From Bacteroidales bacterium (lineage in GTDB: Bacteria; Bacteroidota; Bacteroidia; Bacteroidales; JAAUTT01), in contig JAAUTT010000429.1 of assembly GCA_012031335.1 (NCBI GenBank), positions 1 to 5,088 on the forward strand: a DNA stretch of 5,088 bases, given 5' to 3'. Shown here in pieces: positions 1 through 5,088 of the stretch. Both the position numbers and the translations under genes were made by a program. The number at the start of each line of letters is the position of its first letter. Position 1 is the first letter of the stretch. The notes below the pieces were generated by a model. The model searched no databases and was not told the DNA's origin. It was given only the letters and a program-made list of their open reading frames with translations.

Positions 1-318
1 TTTCTTTTCAAGTAAGGTGTAAAAGTACTTTCGGTAATATTTGAATTGTTATTTATTTTAGCAAGTCCATTAAAAATACAATTTTCCCATATAGGATATT
101 TTTGAAAATCACTCTCGCTCATTTCAAATGATTCCTTATAAGGCCTAGCAGTTTTGCAACTTAACAAAAAGTCAGGCTAAAAATTAAAAAATAACAAATC
201 AGTTTTTCATTCATTATCAAATATATAAAAGTTGTTTTCTTGCATTTCACACAACATTGGATCTAAATGTTGGCGACAATATTTAGCCTCTTTTGAAAAT
301 ATGGATACATACAATCAT
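1..318 (-). pseudogene. Decayed or mis-sequenced small gene, runs off the left edge
   Basis: One minus-strand frame, read from about 314 down to 1, looks coding but carries two in-frame stops: TGA at 207-209 and TAG at 177-179. The pieces are a 35-codon segment (from TTG 314, containing AKYCRQHLDPMLCEMQ), a 9-codon segment, and a 59-codon open segment to the edge containing SCKTARPYKE and SDFQKYPIWEN. The last piece has an internal ATG at 122. An ATG at 318-316 overlaps the stop of the preceding gene (TAATG), which would suit translational coupling, but it lies in another frame and stops after 11 codons; one base removed from the T-run near 295-298 would join it. The RPYKxSFE...YPIWE pattern recalls small cytoplasmic, immunity-like proteins in which 'FxxxPIWEW' is common; that is recollection, not a search result. 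No function is assigned. Frame continuity argues for one gene; the two stops could be real decay or indel pairs. Confidence 0.4.
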
Positions 319-979
319 TAGAACAAACTTTTCTCAATAACCTTAAAATCTGGTCGTTTAAAAGTATCATCTGTAAGTTCCTTCCGACAAATATTAGTCA
401 TTGTTTGTATTGAATGCATGAACATTGTTTTTATCTCTATCTTTAATGGAACAGATTTTGTCTCCTTACATATTACATCAAACAATCCATATTTAAAATC
501 ATTATATCTCTCTGGATTAATCGGATAATTATTCGAAAAATAGACTACAATATCCCCGTATTCGTTTTTAATACAATTGATTGACATTCAATTCCAGATA
601 CTATTTCTAATTGAGCATTTTTTTGTAATTTCATTTATCTTGAATCGGTGAAGATGATATTTCAATAAAAGTAGCAGAATCACAATTTTTCATAAAATGT
701 AAAATATTGACTTGTTTTTGTATCTAACAATTCAATCTTTTTACGATTTTGTTTAGGAGAATATGTAATTGTCTTAAATTCTTGTCCTTGATAATAACTG
801 TCCTTATTAAAAACATTAATCCCATCAAAATTTGCAAAAAATAAACTATCTGAAACCATTTCAGGAATTGGGTTTTTAATTTCAAAGGTATAATTTACTA
901 TACCATTAAATTCTTGACAATTAGAATTTAAACTAAACATTATTGATATCCCTAAAAATATTAATTTATAACTTTTCAT
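318..979 (-). pseudogene. GLPGLI-like secreted protein, frame broken by three indels
   Basis: Two apparent ORFs (680-979 and 318-587) and the DNA between them read as one protein of about 220 residues once three indels are corrected. These are one surplus A in the run at 686-690, one missing A near 632-640, and one missing A in the run at 565-569; the net change restores a multiple of three. The junctions then read SQYFTFYENCDSATF, SSSPIQDKMKLQKNAQLEI and IECQSIVLKNEYGDIVVYF. The N-terminus (about residues 1-21, MKSYKLIFLGISIMFSLNSNC) is a signal peptide. The mature part begins EFNGIVNYTFEI, followed by the 'GxECxxxxxxxxYGDxxxYFS' and 'SVPLKIEIKT' patterns seen in small Bacteroidota secreted proteins of the GLPGLI type. 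Their function is unknown; a periplasmic or surface location is likely. Repeat copy 1 lies about 70 nt upstream. The join is well supported by continuous sense in three frames; whether the breaks are biological is unresolved. Confidence 0.65.
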
Positions 980-1049
980 CTCGATTCTATTTAAAAATTT
1001 GTACTAATTATTTTGAAAATCTGAGTCCTTATTGTAGTCAACTTTTACA

Positions 1050-1151
1050 TATAAACATTTGTTGGGGATTTTGAAACACTTTTTTGTCGCACCATTAAGA
1101 GCTCAAATAGAGCCCAGTATTTTGAAATTTGCAATTCACTCCAATTAAATT
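1050..1151 (-). repeat. Long direct repeat, copy 1 (102 bp)
   Basis: This stretch matches 3713-3815 with about 13 differences over ~103 aligned positions, including one single-base gap (roughly 87% identity by eye). The longest identical block is 33 bp, at 1057-1089. The copy lies 30 nt after the esterase stop codon, and weak similarity to copy 2 may continue up to that stop. The ends form an imperfect inverted pair (TTGGGG at 1062-1067, CTCCAA at 1139-1144), so the unit could fold. In the frame that is open in copy 2 this copy has a one-base deletion and a stop, so the repeat does not look conserved as protein-coding sequence. Confidence 0.85.
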
Positions 1152-1181
1152 TTAATGATAATGAACTCCTATTTATTTGTG

Positions 1182-2351
1182 TTAATTATATTCTTTCATT
1201 ATCTTAAATGAATAATTATTTGATCTATTAAACACCTTTAAAACATAAACCCCACTAGGTAAATCGGAAGTGGTAATATTATACTCATTTTGACCCTGTT
1301 TGATAATTCGACCGTGTAAATCATACAACTTGTATTGAAAATCCTTCATAGTAGGTGCTATATTTACTTCTGTTGAGAAAGGATTTGGATAAACAATAGA
1401 TTGATTATTCCCGAAATTCTCATTTAATCCTGTTGTTGTCCCGCACAAGATGTTGTAGAAAAAGGTAGTCATTTCTACAATTGTAGTGTCTAATCCATTG
1501 AGGTTATCTAAACCATAATCGTGGACACTTGTGTTAAACCCATATAATCTTGAATAAATGCCTAAATTATTGGCCCTTTGGTTTATGCTGGAACTGCCAA
1601 AAACGGGATAACCTGGCACATTACAGGAGCTTGGGATATATGTCCAAGGAATACATGGGTCATAAATTGACTGAATGCAGCCAACCGGAATATCGCCAGT
1701 TTGTATCCAGGTTGTATCGCTAACCCCTCCCCACATCGAAAAAACTCCTTTTATTTTTGTTGATTGCCCGTTAATATTGCCACGTCCATCGATACTTCCA
1801 ACCCCGGATGTATCCACATATGAAGGACGCTCAGAATAACTCATAAAAGCAGTGGCCAAGCAAGTTGCTCCTCCTGCCGAACTGCCAGCGATAAACAGCT
1901 TATTCACGTCTAAATTTAAGGTTGCCGCATTTTGTTTAGAGAACCTAATAAAGGATTTTAAATCTTGAATTGCCCTGATTTGTGCCTTACCCTTCTGATT
2001 AGCTGTTGTATCTAATACTCCTAATCTATAATCTATGGACGCTACTATATACCCTCTTTTAGCAAGGTTTTCACACAGCAATGGAATATTGCCACCATTT
2101 CTGGTGCCTCCGACAAACCCACCACCATGTACAAAAATAACTCCAGCCCTGTTGGTTTCCGTGTCACCTATTGGGGTATAAATGTCTGCGAACAAGGTGT
2201 CAGCAGTGTTTTTGTAGCTTGGCTGAATGTCAAAAGTAATAGTATTCTTATTGACTGATGAGAAAATACTCTTTAAATATCGGTTTCCGCAAGGTTGAGC
2301 CAAAACATTAGTGGCATTAATCAATATAACAATGATAAGTAGATTTTTCAT
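1182..2351 (-). CDS. Secreted alpha/beta-hydrolase esterase with T9SS sorting domain
   Basis: This is probably a carbohydrate or acyl esterase of the BD-FAE/HSL-like alpha/beta-hydrolase group, exported and then sent to the surface by type IX secretion. Numbering from an upstream ATG at 2375 (397 residues), the oxyanion-hole motif HGGGF is at 83-87, the nucleophile elbow GSSAGG at 164-169 (Ser166), the likely acid is Asp239 in YDPCIPW, and the likely histidine is His285 in SVHDYGLD. All three triad members fall in the expected order. The C-terminal ~70 residues form a type A sorting domain beginning YPNPFSTEVNI and including LYDLHGR and LPSGVYVLKV. I prefer the ATG at 2351 (389 residues) because it gives a compact signal peptide, MKNLLIIVILINATNVLAQ; 2375 would add eight residues. 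The mature enzyme has seven cysteines, some possibly in disulfides. It follows the lyase gene by a short gap and is probably co-transcribed with it. The acyl substrate cannot be read from the sequence. Confidence 0.9.
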   Translation of the reverse strand: MKNLLIIVILINATNVLAQPCGNRYLKSIFSSVNKNTITFDIQPSYKNTADTLFADIYTPIGDTETNRAGVIFVHGGGFVGGTRNGGNIPLLCENLAKRGYIVASIDYRLGVLDTTANQKGKAQIRAIQDLKSFIRFSKQNAATLNLDVNKLFIAGSSAGGATCLATAFMSYSERPSYVDTSGVGSIDGRGNINGQSTKIKGVFSMWGGVSDTTWIQTGDIPVGCIQSIYDPCIPWTYIPSSCNVPGYPVFGSSSINQRANNLGIYSRLYGFNTSVHDYGLDNLNGLDTTIVEMTTFFYNILCGTTTGLNENFGNNQSIVYPNPFSTEVNIAPTMKDFQYKLYDLHGRIIKQGQNEYNITTSDLPSGVYVLKVFNRSNNYSFKIMKEYN

Positions 2352-2414
2352 GTTTATACTTTTTAATAGATTCATATTGTTCCGTCATGGTCATGTCATA
2401 CACTATTACATAAA

Positions 2415-2433
2415 TGAAACGCCAGGCATTTCA
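2415..2433 (-). other. Short hairpin between lyase and esterase genes
   Basis: Just after the lyase stop (TAG, 2435-2437), the minus strand reads TGAAATG, a 5-nt loop, then CGTTTCA. This gives a 7-bp stem with one G-U pair, possibly 8-9 bp if the loop tightens. No proper U-tract follows, so it is not a clear intrinsic terminator. It could be an attenuating or RNA-processing hairpin that lets the esterase be expressed at a different level from the lyase. Confidence 0.35.
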
Positions 2434-2434
2434 T

Positions 2435-3600
2435 CTAATAGGAGGAATGGACACTTTGCAAGTTTATCAATTCAATAAATAGATTGTTTGTCAATAAAGA
2501 ACCTTTACAAGTTGTATCAGAGGTATGAGTTAATGTTCCCCATGAATACATGCTTTTCCACGAAACGGATTCCGGTCGGGAGCGTTCGGCAGTCATTTTA
2601 ATAAAAGGAAGATTTAGTCCCATTCGCACTCCATAATGATTCCATGCTTTTTCCCACATCGGATCCAAACCAAATTTTGGTTTTCCTATTGGTCCGCAAG
2701 TCGTAATTAGTGTATCTCCATTTAAAATTCGGGCAGCATGATTAAGTCCTTCAGCAAGCCTGGGAATTCCGGTTATTGAATCAGGTGCTGCTCCATATAA
2801 GTCTACGCCCTGTTTCCATGCAATTTCGGCTGCATCAACCAATTCACCGAGCCCCATTTGAGTATGCCCCATATCGCGACATGTCTCCTGACATTCGCCA
2901 TCTTCATAAACATATTGTGTAACTGCTCCTTTTCCGGTTCCTCTAAAAAAGGACACGCCCCTGTTAAAAATAGCAGTATCGTTACAAAAAACACCAATTG
3001 CGATCATCGAATTAATCTGAGAGGCCTCCCAGTTGCCGTTTTCAGATGAATGATTTTTATCAAGGGGTAAAAAATAGTTTTCAGCATAATTTCAAAGCGA
3101 GCAATATCTGCTGCATCCCAACCTGCATTTGAATACCGCAATAGTTCTGTTGTTTCAGCCAGAGGTTGGGCTGTCCAACCCGCTACCAATACTTCCTGAC
3201 GAATATACTCACTCGGTTTATTTTCAATACATTTTAAGGACAGTGACCATGCATTAAGTATTTCAATTGCTTTATCTGCATTTGCTTGATTTCCTGTAAT
3301 GCTCCATTGCAGGGCATGCGACCATGCAGCCAGAATATCGGAGGTAAATTTATTACTCGTCCCACCATCAGCCCACACAGTATCTGTTGCGTTCGTGGTA
3401 TAAGACAATGATGAATAACGCTCCGTTTTCAATTTATCCCATCCAAGTTTACATGGATTTACTTCATTTTCCACATTTTGCTTAATTTGATCTAGTTCTG
3501 TTTGATTCAATGATAAGCCGGGATGAACAAACTGTGAATACAGTGTATTTACTGTGAAAAATAAAACCAGAAAGGTTGTAATTGTAATTTTCTGTGACAT
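2435..3600 (-). pseudogene. Alginate-lyase-superfamily protein, split by a one-base frameshift
   Basis: Two ORFs (3004-3600 and 2435-3007) are halves of one secreted polysaccharide lyase-like protein. Adding one A to the run at 3054-3058 joins them into 388 residues, and the junction becomes YPLIKNHSSENGNWEASQIN. Residues 1-22 are a signal peptide (MSQKITITTFLVLFFTVNTL then YSQ). The order of motifs fits the Alginate_lyase (PF05426) superfamily: FVHPGLSLNQTEL near 24-36, ALQWSITGN near 96-104, ILNAWS near 114-119, NGNWE at 188-192, QETCRDMGHTQ at 238-248 (His246 a candidate active-site residue), GVDLYG, and SWKSMYSWGTLTH near the end. Members cleave uronic-acid polysaccharides by beta-elimination; PL38-like enzymes are one possible home, unverified. 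Unlike the adjacent esterase it has no T9SS tail, ending shortly after the domain. The start at 3600 is chosen because the signal peptide begins there. The break falls inside the conserved core, so as read the product would be dead; a sequencing error is equally possible. Confidence 0.8.
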
Positions 3601-3706
3601 TTATCTTAGATATTATGTTTATATTATAATTCCGTTTGCATATTGGTTTGTACGGTTTGACTCATCTTAAAGATATAGTTTACTGATAATAATATTAAAC
3701 CTAACT

Positions 3707-3739
3707 CAAATTTATAAAAATTTGTTGGGGATTTTGAAA
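3707..3739 (-). promoter_or_regulatory. Possible Bacteroidota-type promoter for the lyase-esterase pair
   Basis: On the minus strand TAAATTTG (3714 down to 3707) is a perfect match to the Bacteroidota -7 consensus TAnnTTTG. A -33-like TTTC (consensus TTTG) at 3739-3736 precedes it with a 21-nt spacer, at the long end of the usual range. Transcription would start roughly 100 nt upstream of the lyase ATG. The -33 element lies inside repeat copy 2 and the -7 box straddles its edge. In repeat copy 1 the -7 box is absent. Confidence 0.35.
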
Positions 3740-3815
3740 CACTTTTTTGTCGTGCCATTAAAAGCAAAATTAGAAGCCAGTACTTTGAAATCTGCAAATT
3801 CACCCCAATTAAATT
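3713..3815 (-). repeat. Long direct repeat, copy 2 (103 bp)
   Basis: This is the partner of 1050-1151, in the same orientation, about 2.66 kb away; the 33-bp identical block is at 3720-3752. It starts 26 nt after the stop of the 127-residue membrane-protein gene, mirroring copy 1's place after the esterase. Its ends form an inverted pair: TTGGGG at 3725-3730 and CCCCAA at 3803-3808, each bordered by A/T-rich sequence. A 73-codon frame from a GTG at 3845 to 3624 crosses it, but the matching frame in copy 1 is broken, so I do not call a gene. A small MITE-like or other intergenic repeat is the simplest description; no transposase is visible. Confidence 0.85.
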
Positions 3816-3841
3816 AACTGATGCTGAGCACTTGCTTTTAT

Positions 3842-4225
3842 TCACATTTGTTCGCGTAACACCTTTAAATCATTGATAAAACCCTTATGACAATCACCAT
3901 TCATATATTTAAGCTTAAATTCAAATGAATCGAATTTCAAAATCTGTTTGTTTTTATCATAGCCAATTTCATGAATCCTTTTCAAATCAAGGGTCTTTGT
4001 AGTAAATAAAGATAATTTAAATTCTACTGTTGTCCTGTTAATCCTAACAAGCGGAGTCATTAAACCCCAAAATCCCATAATTAGCATTATAATTGCACAA
4101 ATCAGAAAGAATCCATCATAAATTAATATAAATGTTTTTTCCCAAAAAATACTTACACTAATTAATAATCCTAAAAATATCAATGCAATGGATCCTGTTT
4201 TTTTCCTACTGTATGTTTTATTCAT
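3842..4225 (-). CDS. Small two-helix membrane protein of unknown function
   Basis: This is an intact 127-residue gene. After a basic start (MNKTYSRKK) come two hydrophobic segments, about residues 11-28 and 32-56, separated only by a short WEKT turn, so both ends are probably cytoplasmic. The remaining ~70 residues look beta-rich with one final helix: VRINRTTVEFKL, KTLDLKRIHEIGY, KQILKFDSFEFKLKY, then FINDLKVLREQM. A helical hairpin followed by a small beta domain resembles the arrangement of bacterial PH-like membrane proteins common in Bacteroidota, but I do not recognise the family and give no function. Repeat copy 2 follows its stop. It is oriented with the lyase and esterase but separated from them by about 240 nt, including the repeat and a possible new promoter, so it is probably not part of their operon. 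Confidence 0.75.
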   Translation of the reverse strand: MNKTYSRKKTGSIALIFLGLLISVSIFWEKTFILIYDGFFLICAIIMLIMGFWGLMTPLVRINRTTVEFKLSLFTTKTLDLKRIHEIGYDKNKQILKFDSFEFKLKYMNGDCHKGFINDLKVLREQM

Positions 4226-4359
4226 AATCTAATCAACTTTCTATTAATTATCCATTATTAAAACGGTCGTGTCTTTTTTTATAAGCTTGCGCCTTACACC
4301 CATATATCATTATTCCTGTTATATCACCTTACTCAATACCTTCATACCTCTTTTATTCG

Positions 4360-4399
4360 TTTGTAAAGGTTTGCAAATGTCTGCAGGTGTTTGAAATTA
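4360..4399. repeat. Four 10-bp-phased TTTG-type repeats
   Basis: Consecutive decamers TTTGTAAAGG, TTTGCAAATG, TCTGCAGGTG and TTTGAAATTA start at 4360, 4370, 4380 and 4390. The T-x-T-G-x-A core recurs exactly every 10 bp, about one helical turn, for four turns. Face-phased repeats of this kind are typical of cooperative protein binding, so an operator is possible. They lie 135 nt upstream of the membrane-protein start on one side and about 530 nt from the BNR_4 start on the other. The binding protein is unknown and chance is not excluded in AT-rich DNA. Confidence 0.5.
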
Positions 4400-4567
4400 A
4401 AGGGTATAACTTTCATATTACAGGAAATCATAAGGTTTATTGTTTCCGGCTGTATACAATTTATGCTGTCATTTTTCGGACCCAATATACAAAATCGAAA
4501 GAAATTAACGATCAATACAAGGTGATCTAAAGTTGATCAGGTTTTAACCTGTTCGGAAATTCGCTCT

Positions 4568-4608
4568 TGTGGGGAAGTGAGAACTTAGGCGAAACCGGTC
4601 TCACCGCA
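4568..4608 (+). other. Imperfect stem-loop, possible structured leader element
   Basis: GTGAGA (4577-4582) pairs with TCTCAC (4599-4604), and with a left-side bulge TGTG (4568-4571) can pair with CGCA (4605-4608). The enclosed loop holds GG...CC bases that could pair across CGAAA. This patch is clearly more GC-rich than its surroundings. It matches no riboswitch or RNA family I know and lacks a U-tract, so it is neither a called ncRNA nor a terminator. Confidence 0.25.
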
Positions 4609-4774
4609 GGTAAATCTAAAAAATCCATTCAAGATGAATATTTACCTAACAACAATAATATTATATATAAATTAAATTACTATTTTAACTGCCTTATGGT
4701 ATGGGAAACTAAAACGTCACCTGGTTTTATGAAAAATCATGAAGAAAAATAAAATGATTTAATTGAACTTAAAT

Positions 4775-4909
4775 ATGAATGTTATGGTGAAGAAGCCTCC
4801 TCACAGTCTGGTATTCCTTTATAATCCCGAAACCAGTCAGAAGGTGTGGACCAATCCCCAGACCATTAATATTGATTTTAATGAATTTAAACGAACTTGT
4901 TCCCGATAA
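4775..4909 (+). CDS. Possible 44-codon ORF upstream of the BNR_4 gene
   Basis: An ATG at 4775 (alternative ATG at 4784) opens a frame to TAA 4907-4909, starting MNVMVKKPPHSLVFLYNPET and containing QKVWTNPQTINIDFNEF. Codon use here is less AT-driven than in the flanks, and the peptide reads like a fragment of a beta-rich domain rather than random low-complexity sequence. It ends 20 nt before the BNR_4 start, so it could be a leader peptide, a remnant of a longer gene, or chance. No family is recognised and there is no obvious ribosome binding site. Confidence 0.25.
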   Translation: MNVMVKKPPHSLVFLYNPETSQKVWTNPQTINIDFNEFKRTCSR

Positions 4910-4929
4910 TACTATAATTAATTTACAAT

Positions 4930-5088
4930 ATGACACGTAAATTTCTGTTTCTGGCTTTATGGTTGGTTATTTTAATTCCGCAGATTGATGGGCAAAACCA
5001 AAAAATTGACGGTTACCGGGGAATTTGGTTCACCCTTGGCCAATTTTCCGAATTTGGCGACAAATATTCAGGCGGATTGGGAACTTAT
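4930..5088 (+). CDS. BNR_4-type secreted beta-propeller protein, 5' part only
   Basis: The first 53 codons are present and the gene continues past the right edge. MTRKFLFLALWLVILIPQIDG is a signal peptide, with cleavage probably before GlnAsn at about residue 22. The mature start reads IDGYRGIWFTLGQFSEFGDK followed by YSGGLGTY. That GYRGIW...GDKYSGGLGTY signature is the usual opening of BNR_4 (PF15892) repeat proteins in Bacteroidota and Planctomycetes, many annotated as neuraminidase-like. Some seven-bladed propellers of this kind are polysaccharide lyases (the ulvan lyase families PL24 and PL25), so an acidic-polysaccharide target is plausible, but the catalytic blades lie outside the window. 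The ATG at 4930 is chosen because the signal peptide begins directly there. The gene is divergent from the lyase and esterase, which may act on the same substrate. Confidence 0.8.
   Translation, partial: MTRKFLFLALWLVILIPQIDGQNQKIDGYRGIWFTLGQFSEFGDKYSGGLGTY

Larger units (their letters stand above)
4226..4774. other. Long divergent intergenic region
   Basis: No convincing gene is seen in this stretch. A 61-codon plus-strand frame from a TTG at 4567 to 4752 has low-complexity, Asn/Tyr-rich content after its first third and no recognisable motif, so it is not called. The region separates the minus-strand membrane-protein gene from the plus-strand BNR_4 gene and must hold promoters for both directions. 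I could not place a good TAnnTTTG box with a -33 partner for either gene here. Local structure that can be seen is listed separately: the 10-bp-phased repeats at 4360-4399 and the stem-loop at 4568-4608. A small palindrome-like CAGGTTTTAACCTG also occurs at 4538-4551. Confidence 0.6.

Noticed and set aside
264..285. Perfect-looking stem-loop TAAATGTTG / CAATATTTA with a GCGA loop
   Set aside because: It lies inside the protein-like reading frame of the left-edge fragment and has no terminator U-tract, so it is probably coincidental.
2803..3049. Short ORFs on the plus strand (2858-3049) and in another minus frame (2803-2997)
   Set aside because: They are shadows of the lyase coding sequence, which has clear family motifs in its own frames.
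3713..3815. Integron attC site interpretation of the long repeats
   Set aside because: attC sites begin RYYYAAC and end GTTRRRY. Here the order is reversed (GTTGGGG first, CCCCAAT last) and the seventh base does not match. No integrase is visible.
3624..3845. 73-codon minus-strand ORF starting GTG, containing MARQKSVSKS
   Set aside because: Most of it lies over repeat copy 2. The same frame in copy 1 has a one-base deletion and a stop, so coding is not conserved between the copies. The MARQK start recalls a common Bacteroidota small protein, but the rest does not follow that family.
4567..4752. 61-codon plus-strand ORF starting TTG
   Set aside because: It has a weak start codon, overlaps a stem-loop, turns into Asn/Tyr/Lys-rich low-complexity sequence and shows no family signature or ribosome binding site.
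4845..4874. TGTG, 18-nt spacer, TAATATTG as a promoter for the BNR_4 gene
   Set aside because: It is one mismatch from consensus in each box and well placed, but such partial matches are frequent in AT-rich DNA and it overlaps the possible 44-codon ORF. Too weak to list.
4896..4926. Promoter-like CTTG, 19-nt spacer, TAATTTAC before the BNR_4 gene
   Set aside because: The -7 box has two mismatches, and transcription would start at or after the chosen ATG at 4930, which the signal peptide supports as the true start.

Overview
The window looks like chromosomal DNA from a member of the Bacteroidota. It is AT-rich, with long A/T runs. One secreted enzyme ends in a typical type IX secretion (T9SS, Por) sorting domain, another gene resembles the GLPGLI-type small secreted proteins of this phylum, and the polysaccharide-enzyme content is typical of gliding or saccharolytic Bacteroidota. 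Genus cannot be read from the sequence.

Layout. Positions 1-4225 carry genes on the minus strand only. In transcription order (right to left) these are: a 127-residue two-helix membrane protein (3842-4225); a ~100-bp repeat (copy 2, 3713-3815); a secreted alginate-lyase-superfamily protein whose reading frame is broken by one base (2435-3600); a secreted alpha/beta-hydrolase esterase with a T9SS tail (1182-2375, most likely start at 2351); the second copy of the repeat (1050-1151); a GLPGLI-like secreted protein broken by three indels (318-979); and a decayed or mis-read small gene that leaves the window (1-318). Positions 4226-4929 form a long divergent intergenic region with a 10-bp-phased repeat, a stem-loop and one possible tiny ORF. 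At 4930 a plus-strand gene starts and runs off the right edge. Its first 53 codons give a signal peptide and the start of a BNR_4-type beta-propeller protein.

Functionally, the lyase, the esterase and the BNR_4 protein fit together as secreted enzymes attacking an acidic, possibly acylated polysaccharide, so this looks like the edge of a carbohydrate-utilisation locus. The substrate cannot be named from the sequence. No SusC/SusD pair or regulator is visible.

The most useful observations are three. The lyase and GLPGLI-like ORFs are pieces of single genes split by one-base indels in or beside A/T runs. The lyase-esterase pair is bracketed by two ~87% identical direct repeats, each lying 26-30 nt after the stop codon of a minus-strand gene. 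Four 10-bp-phased TTTG-type repeats lie upstream of the membrane-protein gene. I see no convincing evidence for a wholly new system.
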